The position numbers were made by a program, and so were the translations under genes. A stretch of 64,000 nucleotides of DNA from an uncultured bacterium (GTDB taxonomy: Bacteria; Bacillota_I; Bacilli_A; RF39; UBA660), in contig CAMNUE010000004.1 of the NCBI GenBank assembly GCA_946560065.1, positions 1 through 64,000 of the forward strand, in the 5' to 3' direction. Below the pieces are notes generated by a model. The model was not told the DNA's origin. It saw nothing but the letters and a program-made list of their open reading frames with translations, and did not search any database. Positions 7,039-16,500 of this stretch are shown here, piece by piece (within the stretch, counting starts at the first letter, position 1; each line of letters opens with the position of its first letter).

Positions 7039-8268
7039 ATGAATCAAGTTGTGATTATTGGTGGAGGAGCTAGTGGAATAGTTTCAGGAATATTTGCTGC
7101 AAGAGAAGATAATGAAGTAATTATTTTAGAAAGAAATAGTGAATGTTTAAAAAAAATATTAGTAACTGGAAATGGGAAATGTAATTTTTTAAATGAAAGT
7201 TATAGTATTAATAATTATCATAGTAAAAATATTGATATAGTTGATAGAATTATATCTTCAGAGAATATTAATTTAGTAAAAGATTTTTTTGATAATATAG
7301 GAGTAGTTTCAAAGGTAAAAAATGGTTGTTATTACCCATTTTCTAATCAGGCGACGAGTATAAAAAATTGTTTAATTAGTGAGGCCTTAAGAGTAGGAGT
7401 TAAAATTATTAATAATTGTTTAGTTACTGATATAAGAAAAGATGGTAGTGGATTTAGAATCGTTACTGATAAAGATACTTATAAATGTAGTCAATTAGTT
7501 TTGGCTAGTGGAAGCTTTGCTTATCCTAAGACTGGTAGTGATGGTATGGGATATAGTTTTTTAGAAAAGTTCGGTCATAGTATAATTAAACCATTACCTG
7601 CACTTGTTCAATTAAAAAGTAATTTTAAATATTTAAAGGATTGGTCAGGAGTTAGAACTGATGTAGAACTTAGACTATTTGAAGATGGAAAGTGTATTTC
7701 TCAAGAAGAAGGGGAAGTTCAATTAACTGATTATGGTATTAGTGGAATTTGTACATTTAATTTAAGTCATTACGTTACTAGAGGGTTGGATGAGGGACGG
7801 CATGAAGTAATTAAAATTAATTTTGTTCCTTTTATAGATACTCTTGTTACTCCTTGGATAGACCAATATATGAAAAAAGTTTCTAATAAAAGTTTTGGGG
7901 AAGCTTTAGAGGGAATTTTGAATTATAAATTAGTTAATATAATATTAAAAGTAAATAATATATCTAGTGATAAATATTATATAGATTTAACAAAAGATGA
8001 GAAATTTAATTTAATTAAGAGCTTAAAATCTTTTGAGATAGAGATTATAGGTAGTAAGTCATTTGATAGTGCTCAGGTCTGCAACGGAGGAGTTAGTCTT
8101 TTGGAAATTAATCCTGTTACAATGGAGTCTCTATTAATTGACAATCTTTATATTATTGGAGAACTTTTAGATGTAAATGGTAATTGTGGTGGCTATAATT
8201 TAACTAATTGTTGGATAAGTGGAATGTTAGCTGGAAAAAGTATAGGTGATAAGTGTGATAAGAGTTAG
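7039..8268 (+). CDS. FAD-dependent oxidoreductase of the HI0933/BaiN family
   Basis: 409 residues, standard family size. An N-terminal Rossmann motif GGGASG (residues 8-13) is followed by the acidic LERN end of the second strand and the conserved GNGKCN(F/L)xN segment of the HI0933-like family. The C-terminal CNGGVSLLEI and GELLDVNGNCGGYN complete the FAD fold. Members are annotated as BaiN-type flavoproteins or aminoacetone oxidase-like proteins; the physiological substrate is mostly unknown. The gene overlaps the next flavoprotein gene, forming an operon of two unrelated FAD enzymes and a histidine phosphatase. Confidence 0.85.
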   Translation: MNQVVIIGGGASGIVSGIFAAREDNEVIILERNSECLKKILVTGNGKCNFLNESYSINNYHSKNIDIVDRIISSENINLVKDFFDNIGVVSKVKNGCYYPFSNQATSIKNCLISEALRVGVKIINNCLVTDIRKDGSGFRIVTDKDTYKCSQLVLASGSFAYPKTGSDGMGYSFLEKFGHSIIKPLPALVQLKSNFKYLKDWSGVRTDVELRLFEDGKCISQEEGEVQLTDYGISGICTFNLSHYVTRGLDEGRHEVIKINFVPFIDTLVTPWIDQYMKKVSNKSFGEALEGILNYKLVNIILKVNNISSDKYYIDLTKDEKFNLIKSLKSFEIEIIGSKSFDSAQVCNGGVSLLEINPVTMESLLIDNLYIIGELLDVNGNCGGYNLTNCWISGMLAGKSIGDKCDKS

Positions 8269-9838
8269 ACAAGTAAAGGTTAGTGTTAAAAAGAATACTG
8301 ATGAAGATATTTTAAAAGCAATTTCTAAAAAATTAAAGATTAAAAGTTCTTTGATTGAAGACTATAAAATTATTAAGAAATCGCTTGATGCGAGAGATAA
8401 AAATAATATTTTATTTGTATATGAGTTTGACGTTAAATGTTTAGATGAAGAGGTTGTTTTAAAAAGAGGCAAGTCCAATGATATTTTTGTTAGTCCTTTA
8501 GAAGAATATAAATTCGAAGTTAGTGGTTTAGTTCAATTAGATAAGAGAATTGTTATTATTGGAGCTGGTCCTAGTGGTTTGTTTTGTGGTTATATGTTGG
8601 CTGAAGCTGGTTACAAACCTTTAATAATTGAACGTGGTGAAAGAATTGAAGATAGGGTTAAGACAGTTGATGAGTTTTTCGAAACTAATAAGTTAAATGT
8701 AAATTCTAATATTCAGTTTGGAGAAGGTGGAGCAGGTACATTTAGTGATGGCAAACTTAATACGTTGACTAAGGATAAGTTTAATAGAAATAAACGAGTT
8801 TTTGAAATATTTGTAGAGAATGGTGCTCCAGAAGAGATAATGTATGAAGCAAAACCACATATTGGAACAGATATACTTAGAAAAGTTATTGTTAATATGC
8901 GTAATAAGATTATTTCTTTGGGGGGAGATTTTCTTTATAATTCGATGGTTACTGATATCTTGATTAATGATGGTATAGTCTATGGTGTAGAAGTTAATCA
9001 TAAGGATATTATTGATTGTTCAGTTGTTGTTTTAGCAATTGGTCATTCAGCTAGAGAAACTTTTTATCTGTTAGATGAAAAAGGTGTTAAGATGAAAGCT
9101 AAGAATTTTGCAGTTGGTGTTAGGATGGAACATCCCCAAGAGATGATTAATAAAAGTCAATATGGCGAAGTTTATAAATTGTTGGATTCTGCTAGTTATA
9201 AGTTAACTTATCAAACAAGCAAAGGACGAGGAGTTTATTCATTTTGTATGTGTCCGGGTGGTTTTGTTGTTAATGCATCGAGTGAGGAAGGATATCTAGT
9301 AGTTAATGGAATGAGTAATTATAAAAGGAATGAAGTTAATGCTAATAGCGCTATTGTTGTTACTGTTGGATGTGAAGATTTTGGAGATAATCCATTAAAT
9401 GGAATTGAGTTTCAAAGAGAATTAGAAAGAAGAGCTTATGATCTTGGGTGCGGATTGATTCCAGTACAGTTGTATAAAGATTTTGTAAATGGAAAAGTTA
9501 CTGATAAGTTAGGAGAAGTTATTCCAAACACTAAAGGTAAATATAATTTTGCTGATTTAAATAAATTATTTCCTGAATATATTAATGAGGCTTTAAAAGA
9601 AGCAATTCCAAATTTTGAGAAGAGGATAAATGGTTTTGCAAGGGAAGATGCTATATTACTTGGAGTTGAAAGTAGAACAAGTTCACCGGTTGTAATTGTT
9701 CGTGATGAAGAAGGACTTTCTAATATTAAAGGGTTATATCCATGCGGAGAAGGTGCTGGATATGCTGGTGGTATAACTACTTCAGCAATAGATGGAGTTA
9801 AGGTTGCAGAAAAGATTGCTAAGGTTTATAAAAGATAA
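8255..9838 (+). CDS. FAD-dependent dehydrogenase, COG2509 family
   Basis: 527 residues from a GTG start with AGGTGAT upstream; the gene begins 14 bases before the previous stop. An N-terminal alpha/beta domain of about 95 residues (VRQVKVSVKKNTDEDI, seen in the COG2509 family) precedes the FAD site GAGPSG at about residues 103-108. GEGGAGTFSDGKL, GVRMEHPQ, CPGGFVVNASSEEG and the C-terminal CGEGAGYAGGITTSA are family hallmarks. It is a predicted cytosolic dehydrogenase of unknown substrate. A GTG nine bases earlier is a possible alternative start. Confidence 0.87.
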   Translation: MIRVRQVKVSVKKNTDEDILKAISKKLKIKSSLIEDYKIIKKSLDARDKNNILFVYEFDVKCLDEEVVLKRGKSNDIFVSPLEEYKFEVSGLVQLDKRIVIIGAGPSGLFCGYMLAEAGYKPLIIERGERIEDRVKTVDEFFETNKLNVNSNIQFGEGGAGTFSDGKLNTLTKDKFNRNKRVFEIFVENGAPEEIMYEAKPHIGTDILRKVIVNMRNKIISLGGDFLYNSMVTDILINDGIVYGVEVNHKDIIDCSVVVLAIGHSARETFYLLDEKGVKMKAKNFAVGVRMEHPQEMINKSQYGEVYKLLDSASYKLTYQTSKGRGVYSFCMCPGGFVVNASSEEGYLVVNGMSNYKRNEVNANSAIVVTVGCEDFGDNPLNGIEFQRELERRAYDLGCGLIPVQLYKDFVNGKVTDKLGEVIPNTKGKYNFADLNKLFPEYINEALKEAIPNFEKRINGFAREDAILLGVESRTSSPVVIVRDEEGLSNIKGLYPCGEGAGYAGGITTSAIDGVKVAEKIAKVYKR

Positions 9839-9857
9839 TAATTGGAGGTTAATTTAA

Positions 9858-10370
9858 ATGGAATTGACATTACTACGACATGCAGAAAGTGAATATAATA
9901 AAAAGGGATTATTACAAGGAAGAATTGATTGTGATTTAAGTGCTGAGGGGATAGAGCAAACTAAAAAGAGAGCTATGAATTTTGATAGCAGTAATTATGA
10001 TGTATGTTTCACTTCTCCTTTAAAAAGAACTTTAAAAACAGCTCAAATTTTAGTTCCTGATTTAGAAATAATTTGTGATGATAGAATTATTGAAAGGAGT
10101 TTAGGAGATTTTGAAGATACTCCTACTTCAGATGAAAAGAAATTTTTACTTAATAATATTGATTCAACTCCACCGAATGGAGAATCTACTGCTGAAATAA
10201 CTAAAAGAGTTGAAGAATTTATTGAATTCTTAAAAGCAAATTATTCTGATAAACGTGTACTAGTTATTAGTCATGCAGGTATTGTATATGCATTACAAGT
10301 GTCACTTGGATTAGAGGTAAAATCGATTGATAATTTAGAAACTTTAACTATAGATGTAAATAAAAAATAG
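9858..10370 (+). CDS. Histidine phosphatase superfamily protein
   Basis: 170 residues. The catalytic RHA motif (residues 7-9, LLRHAESEYN), the TSPLKRTLKTA segment with the phosphate-binding arginine, the acidic ERSLGDFE and the second histidine in ISHAGIV are all in order. These enzymes remove phosphate through a phosphohistidine; substrates range from phosphoglycerate and alpha-ribazole phosphate to sugar phosphates, so no gene symbol is given. It follows the flavoprotein gene by 19 bases with a good ribosome binding site and ends at a terminator. Confidence 0.85.
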   Translation: MELTLLRHAESEYNKKGLLQGRIDCDLSAEGIEQTKKRAMNFDSSNYDVCFTSPLKRTLKTAQILVPDLEIICDDRIIERSLGDFEDTPTSDEKKFLLNNIDSTPPNGESTAEITKRVEEFIEFLKANYSDKRVLVISHAGIVYALQVSLGLEVKSIDNLETLTIDVNKK

Positions 10371-10397
10371 ATACCTAATTTGAGTATCTTTATTTTA
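10369..10397 (+). terminator. Terminator of the flavoprotein-phosphatase operon
   Basis: AGATAC (10369) pairs with GTATCT (10384), followed by TTATTTTAT. Confidence 0.65.
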
Positions 10398-10528
10398 TAA
10401 AGTTTCCTTCAACTAATTTAATTGTATCAAAGCGTTAAGTAATTTTCGAGTCGAGCATTGTATTTTATTATTACTTTTATTTAGAAAATAAATATGTTAT
10501 AATAGTAGCAATAATTAGGAGGCAAGAG

Positions 10529-11215
10529 ATGAATTATTATGGATTAGATTGGTTAATTATAATATTAACTTTTATTATAACTCTAGGAGCACAGGCTTAT
10601 ATCAATAGTACTTATAGAAGAATGAAAAATGTGAAGTCTAAATGTGGTATGGTAGGAGCTGATGTTGCGAGAAAAATACTTGATAGTAATGGTTTAGAAA
10701 ATGTCAAAGTTGTAGAAACTGGTGGTGTACTTAGTGATCATTATGATCCTAGAGCAAAAGTTGTTAGATTATCACCAGATGTATATGCTAAAAGTTCTAT
10801 AGCATCAATTAGTGTTGCTGCTCACGAATGTGGACATGCTATTCAAGATAAGAATAATTATGCATTTTTAAGAATAAGAAATAGTATTATTCCTTTAGTT
10901 AATTTTGCATCAAGTGCAGGTTATGTGGCAATAGTAGTTGGTTTGTTTACATCTGCTTTAGGTTTATTGTGGTTGGGAATTCTTTTAGAAATTGTTATCT
11001 TAGCATTTCAAGTTATTACTTTGCCAGTAGAATTTAATGCTTCTAGCAGGGCGCTTAAACAATTAGAAGAATTAAAGATTTTAGATGTTAATGAAAAAAG
11101 TAAGGGACGCAAGATGCTAAAAGCAGCTGCATTAACTTATGTTGCGGCAGTTGCGACTGCAGTATTAGAAATATTTAGACTTATTATGATTGCTAATGCA
11201 AGGAATGATGATTAG
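10529..11215 (+). CDS. yugP: YugP-family zinc metallopeptidase
   Basis: 228 residues. N-terminal membrane helix, then the zinc-binding HECGH at residues 99-103 within SVAAHECGHAIQD, then two further hydrophobic helices, a LPVEFNAS motif carrying the third ligand, and a C-terminal helix. This is the neutral zinc metallopeptidase layout of B. subtilis YugP, a membrane protein of unclear target. A -10 box (TATAAT, 10498-10503) lies 26 bases upstream and AGGAGG precedes the start. It is co-transcribed with MYG1, 12 bases apart. Confidence 0.85.
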   Translation: MNYYGLDWLIIILTFIITLGAQAYINSTYRRMKNVKSKCGMVGADVARKILDSNGLENVKVVETGGVLSDHYDPRAKVVRLSPDVYAKSSIASISVAAHECGHAIQDKNNYAFLRIRNSIIPLVNFASSAGYVAIVVGLFTSALGLLWLGILLEIVILAFQVITLPVEFNASSRALKQLEELKILDVNEKSKGRKMLKAAALTYVAAVATAVLEIFRLIMIANARNDD

Positions 11216-11227
11216 AAAGAGGTAGTT

Positions 11228-12133
11228 ATGATTTCATTTGTTAAAAATATACAAGATGCTAATTGCATTACTCATAGTGGCACAATGCATGCTGATGATG
11301 TGTTTGCAACAGCTTTTCTTGAATTATACTTTGGAGATGTAAAACTTTTTAGAACAACATCAGTCAATTTTGATGAAGTGGATTCTAATGCTTTAGTATA
11401 TGATGTGGGTCGCAGAAAGTTTGATCATCATCAGGTTGATGCCTTAAAAAGAGAAAACGGAATTACATATTGTTCTTTTGGATTGTTATGGAAAGAGTTT
11501 GGTAAAGATTTTTTAAAAAAGAGGAATATAGAATATATTGATGAAGTATTTGAAGGAATTGATAAGGATTTAATAGAAGGAATTGATGCTGATGATAATG
11601 GTATTTTTCCTAAAATTGAAGCTGACTATAAAGTGAAAACAACAAGTAGTATTGTAAAATTGTTTAATCCTAGTTTTAATAGTGATGAAGATGAATCAGA
11701 ACAATTTTTGAAAGCTGAGGCTTTAGCAAAAATGATATTTGAAGAGGAAATTCTTTATATAAATGGAAAAGTGATAGCAGCTAAGAAAGTTGAATGTTTA
11801 CTTGAAAATAGAAATAAAGAAAAGAAATATTTAGTCTTAGATGAATTTTTACCTTATGAAGAAACTTTATTGAATGTGGAAGACGCTAATAATATTTTGT
11901 TTGTAGCTTATCCATCTAATAGAGGGGGATATGCTATAAAAACTGTTCCTAAATCTTTAGAAGATAGAACTGCGAGAATGGATTTTCCAGAAGAATGGGC
12001 GGGACTTTGTAATGAGGAATTAGAAAATGTTTCTAAAATCAATGGTTTGAAGTTTTGTCACTTGGGAAGATTTATTGTTAGTTGTGCTAATAAAGAAGTA
12101 GTTTACAAGGTACTTGATTATATGTGTAAATAA
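11228..12133 (+). CDS. MYG1/UPF0160 family metal-dependent hydrolase
   Basis: 301 residues, the family length. The N-terminal THSGTMHADDVFA and YDVG-x-FDHHQ motifs are the conserved metal-binding elements of MYG1-like DHH-related proteins, and the C-terminal half contains RMDFPEEWAGL and CHLGRFI as in homologues. Eukaryotic MYG1 is reported as a 3'-5' RNA exonuclease; the bacterial role is not settled. It sits directly downstream of yugP and is cytoplasmic. Confidence 0.88.
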   Translation: MISFVKNIQDANCITHSGTMHADDVFATAFLELYFGDVKLFRTTSVNFDEVDSNALVYDVGRRKFDHHQVDALKRENGITYCSFGLLWKEFGKDFLKKRNIEYIDEVFEGIDKDLIEGIDADDNGIFPKIEADYKVKTTSSIVKLFNPSFNSDEDESEQFLKAEALAKMIFEEEILYINGKVIAAKKVECLLENRNKEKKYLVLDEFLPYEETLLNVEDANNILFVAYPSNRGGYAIKTVPKSLEDRTARMDFPEEWAGLCNEELENVSKINGLKFCHLGRFIVSCANKEVVYKVLDYMCK

Positions 12134-12157
12134 ATGATTAATTTTATTTTATAATTG

Positions 12158-12186
12158 TTGAAATTATAGAAATATGAGTATATTAT
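12158..12186 (+). promoter_or_regulatory. Promoter of the 12204-13488 operon
   Basis: TTGAAA (12158), 17-base spacer, TATTAT (12181-12186), 17 bases before the start codon at 12204. Confidence 0.65.
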
Positions 12187-12203
12187 ATTTAAAGAGGTGC
12201 TTT

Positions 12204-12785
12204 ATGTATACATACAATAGACGAAAAGAAATTATTAAGAATGGTGTTTATATCATATTTATTTTGCTTATTGCAATTATATCAACTTATTATATTTATA
12301 ATAAATTTCAAGTTGATAATAACATAGATTTTAATTCTGATTCCTTAGATGTTACATACCATGAATCTACCGCAGATAGATTGACTTTAAGTAAAGTTAC
12401 TCCAGTAACGGATTCAGTTGGGTTATCATCTAAATCATATAATATTACAGTTACAAACAATTTAACTGAGAGTGTAAATTATAAGATTAAGGTAGTAGAC
12501 GATTTAGAAAAAATAGTGGAAGATGAATGCAGTGATAATTTAATTTCAAAGGAAGATATCCGCATTTCTATTAAAAATGGCAGTATGGATAATAAAATAT
12601 ATAATTTGAGTGATCTTGAAGATGGCATATTGTTGGATAGTAAGATAAAAGCTTTAGAAAAAAGAAATCTTGCTATTAGAATTTGGGTTAAACAAGGAAG
12701 TACGTTACCAATCGGAAGTTCAATGCATTATCATGGTGTTGTACAGGTTATTGAAGATGATAATAGTGTAGCTATTAATAAGTAG
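12204..12785 (+). CDS. Membrane-anchored extracytoplasmic protein, unknown
   Basis: 193 residues from the ATG six bases after AGAGGTG. One membrane helix (about residues 11-32) is followed by an extracytoplasmic domain rich in beta-strand pattern (YNITVTNNLTESVNYKIKV, later LAIRIWVKQGS and YHGVVQVIE). That pattern loosely recalls the jelly-roll of camelysin/TasA-type matrix proteins. No cysteine pair, lipobox or enzyme motif is visible. It leads the small operon with the DUF177 protein and L32. The TasA comparison is only an impression. Confidence 0.6.
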   Translation: MYTYNRRKEIIKNGVYIIFILLIAIISTYYIYNKFQVDNNIDFNSDSLDVTYHESTADRLTLSKVTPVTDSVGLSSKSYNITVTNNLTESVNYKIKVVDDLEKIVEDECSDNLISKEDIRISIKNGSMDNKIYNLSDLEDGILLDSKIKALEKRNLAIRIWVKQGSTLPIGSSMHYHGVVQVIEDDNSVAINK

Positions 12786-12795
12786 GTGATGTTAA

Positions 12796-13275
12796 ATGGA
12801 AATAGATTTAAGTTTATTACATAACAATACTGTTTCATCGATTGATGTAAGTGGCCATTATAATATAACTTCAGAGTATTTTGATGGAACAGATATAAAA
12901 AAGCTTGATGATGTGATAGTTGAAGGTTCTATTTATAGAGAAGAAGATGATTCAATTAATTTCGTTGATCATATCAGATGTACTATAGAAGGAAAAATGG
13001 TTATTAATGATTCTATATCTTTAGATGAAATTGAGTATCCATATTTTATTGAATATGATGATATACTAGAAGAAAATTGTAAAAAAAGTGAAAATACACT
13101 TGATATTTTTCAGTTTTTATGGGAGAATATTGTCCTAGAGGTCCCCTTACAGTTTACTAAGGTTGAAGATCTCAGTAAATTTCATGGGGATGGATGGAGA
13201 TTGATTAGTGAAGAAGAACTAAAAGATACAAACAATCCATTTAATGAGTTATTAAAAGATTTTGAGAAGGAGTGA
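12796..13275 (+). CDS. yceD: DUF177 (YceD) protein
   Basis: 159 residues. The gene directly precedes rpmF, the near-universal position of YceD/DUF177, a protein connected with large-subunit rRNA accumulation. The sequence shows the family pattern: an N-terminal beta segment (SSIDVSGHYN), a central strand with the acidic DHIRCTIEGKMVI, and a late LEVPLQF strand. The C-cluster of some relatives is not present. Its stop is six bases from the rpmF start. Confidence 0.75.
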   Translation: MEIDLSLLHNNTVSSIDVSGHYNITSEYFDGTDIKKLDDVIVEGSIYREEDDSINFVDHIRCTIEGKMVINDSISLDEIEYPYFIEYDDILEENCKKSENTLDIFQFLWENIVLEVPLQFTKVEDLSKFHGDGWRLISEEELKDTNNPFNELLKDFEKE

Positions 13276-13281
13276 GATAAA

Positions 13282-13488
13282 ATGATGAAATTAGACATTC
13301 AAATGTTTGCCGTTCCTTTCCGTAAGGTTTCAAAGACTAGAAAGAGAATGAGAAGAAGTCATAATGCTATGGAAATTCCTGGAATGACTAAATGCCCTAG
13401 TTGTGGTGAAATGATTAAGCCTCATAGAGTTTGTCCAAAGTGTGGAAGTTATAAAGGAAAAGTTGAAGTAGTAAAAGAAGCAGAATAG
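13282..13488 (+). CDS. rpmF: 50S ribosomal protein L32 with a Prp-type N-terminal leader
   Basis: 68 residues. From residue 10 onward this is standard zinc-ribbon L32: [18 protein letters not shown], then CPSC (38, 41) and CPKC (51, 54). Ordinary L32 begins MAVP; here nine residues (MMKLDIQMF) precede it. The leader's KLDIQMFA matches the L27 leader KLDIQLFA encoded at 31667 except for one conservative change. L27 of Firmicutes is cut by Prp at the F|A bond, and the same cut here would leave A-V-P, the normal mature N-terminus of L32. AAGGAG lies nine bases before the first ATG. Cleavage of L32 is an inference. Confidence 0.93.
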   Translation: MMKLDIQMFAVPFRKVSKTRKRMRRSHNAMEIPGMTKCPSCGEMIKPHRVCPKCGSYKGKVEVVKEAE

Positions 13489-13514
13489 TCTGTTTTTTTT
13501 TGTCTTAAAATTTG

Positions 13515-13543
13515 TTGCATTATTTTTATATGTACTGTAAAAT
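13515..13543 (+). promoter_or_regulatory. Promoter of the prepilin-adhesin gene
   Basis: TTGCAT (13515), 17 bases, TAAAAT (13538-13543), about 38 bases before the start codon. Confidence 0.55.
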
Positions 13544-13581
13544 GTAATGTAAGAGTAGAAAAAATAGAATGGTGTGAGTGT

Positions 13582-16500
13582 ATGAAAATGGTAAATGGTA
13601 GTAGTAGTTCTTTGAACGGCAAAAGAGGTTTTACTTTGGTAGAACTTCTTTGTGTAATTGTTATTTTGGGAATTATTTCTGTTGCATCTATTGCAGGAGT
13701 TTCTAAATTAATTTCTAAATCTAAAGAAGAAAAAACAAATCAAAATGAGAGGACTGTTTCGATGGCTGCTTCAAGTTATTTACAGTCTAATAAGAGTATT
13801 TTGCCTAAGTCTATTGGGCAGGTAGAAAGAATTTCTGTCAAAGATTTATATGATGCTAAATATATAACTTCGGAGATTGAAAATTCGAGTGGAGAAAACT
13901 GTATGAAAGAGTCTTATGTTAGAATTTATAAGTATTCTAATACAGGATATACATATACACCATATATTTTCTGTGGTGATGAGGTACCACCAGAAGAGGA
14001 AGTTGTTCCTAAACCAAGTGGAAGTGCTAAGTTTGTAGAGAAAAATGGTGATGAATATAAGGATGCAGATTTTAATAAAATAAAGAATGCTATGGTACTT
14101 TTTTCGTTTGATGGTGGTAAAAATAGCGATGATAAACCGTTAGCAATTGAAAGTTATAATTATTCTGTTTCTGTTAAAATTAATACTGATGATAATTTGA
14201 GAGAGATTTATAATTCGGGTACGTTAAGTGCGAATAACGAAAGTCATATCGAGTCAGAAATCGCTTTGAAAGATTATGTTAATATATCAAATGTTAGTAC
14301 ATTTTATGTTAAGTATTCAGTGAGAAATATTGCGGGTGGTTTTTTTGAAAGTACTGCGACACTAGGAGAAAAACAGGCTTCTTATCAAGATAAGATTCCT
14401 CCTACTTGTGATAACATTACTAATGAGGCACCAGATGAAAATACTTGGTATAATTTAAAAACTCAGGAAAAAAGTCGTGTTGTTTCAATAGATTGTAAAG
14501 ATGGAGCAGGTGAAAGTGGTTGTGTTAGAGGAAGATATTCGAAGACATGGCCAAATTCTGATGAGCCATCTGCTGAGTATTCATGGATTACTGTGAAAGA
14601 TAATGCTGGCAATAAAAATGTTGAAACATGTTCTCATGGAAGTGCTGGTTGTTGTTTAGTTCGTGTTAATGTTGATAGTATTACTCCTACTATAAAAGTA
14701 CTTAATGCGTATAAGAGTGATGCTAATGGAAAACCAACTGGTTCTAATATTTTAAGTGCTTCTTTAACTGCAGATAAAGAAACTGATGGTACTTTTAATA
14801 TTCTTAGTAATGGATATAAAAGCGGTTCTACTACAAATGGATGGTTTAATGGAAAAGATTATCCTTATGGTGTTGTTTATGAAGTACAACTTAGTGATGA
14901 CCTTAAATTAGCTGGTTATACTTGGAAAACTAATAAACCTAATACTGGAACAGAAAAGTCAACAGATATAACTAGTGCTGGTGCAGGTCCAGAGGGATTA
15001 CTTAATGAAAAAGCGTTTATTAGTACTAATGGTAATTCTAGTCAAAAGGTTTATATAAGATTTACAGAAGATGGCTTTAGATATGGTGTTTTAAGAGTTT
15101 ATGATAAGGCTGGAAATAGTACTAGCGTAGGAATATATGCTAATTTGGATAAGGTTGCTCCACCAGCACCAAATCCGACTTCATCTAATGATTTGGCACT
15201 TGTAAAAATTGATGGAACTACGGTTATAGGTTCATATACATTGAAAACTTGGAGTAAAGATTTTATACGAGGAACATATAATGTTACATCTTTAAGAAGA
15301 GATAATGTTACTGGTATAGAAATGTCTGGTTTTGATAAATTTGTAACAACTATTAAAAAAGGTGATGGAAATTCTTATACGGCTAATACAGAAACTTTTG
15401 ATGTTAAAGGTGGCAAAGATGATAAATCCTTTGATGGAGTAAATACTGCTGTTGTTATATCTTGCGACAGGGCTGGAAATTGCACAAAACCTTCAGCACC
15501 TGCTGAAATGTGGATTGATAGAACTGCTCCTACTTGTAAGACTACAGGTGGAAGTACAAAATGGATAGGAATTAATTCTCCTGATCCTGTTATTAAAGGT
15601 ACTTGTAATGATGCTGGTGGTGCAAGAGCCAGTGGTTGTGCTCAAGCAGAGATTTCTTATACTTTCAAGGTTGCTGTTGGTAAGAATCTTGTTACGTCAA
15701 CTGCTGGGCCTGGTCCTAATGGTGGTAAGGGAGTTGTAAAAGATAAGGCAGGTAATACCGCTGACTGTGCAGCTAATCAGACACTAAAGATTGATCATAC
15801 AAGACCAAAATGTAAAGTGAGTGATAATGATCAATGGACAAAAAAGGATAGAACAGTTTATTATAAGTGTGCGGATGAAAGTAAAGGTAGTGGATGTCCA
15901 GATCCATCGTCTAATGATAACAAGCCAGGTTCTGGTGGTTATCAAAAAAAATGGACTGAAAGTAAGAAAAAGGTAAAAGTTGCGAAATTTACTATAAATG
16001 ATAATGCTGGTAATACAACTGAATGTTCTGCAAAAACACTTGATGTATATGTCGATAAGACTGGGCCTACTTATTCAAGGGGAGGTTCTATTTCTGGAAA
16101 TACTGTTAAGGCTGCTAAGTATAGTGATAAATTTACAGATAAGGAAATAGGAAGTGCTGAGAATGACTATAAGGTTGCTGGCGCTGGTGTAGAAAAAGTT
16201 CAATATTGTTATGTTGGTAATGGAGAAAACTGCTCTTGGAAGAAAGATAGACGTACTGGACCTAACAGTTCTTGTAATGAAACGGTTAAAGTTTATGCTA
16301 GAGGTGTTGATGAATTAGGCAATATTTCAAAAAAGGAAAAGTATCTTGGATCATATAAGACTAGTAATTGTTGCAATGATACTAATTGGGGACAATGTCC
16401 TTGGTATACTGCTTGTCGTAGAGGTATAACTAGTACCTATAATGATCCAGGTGCTACTAGTTGGATGGGTGCAGTTTGTCATCAAAGTGTTCCTTCAAGT

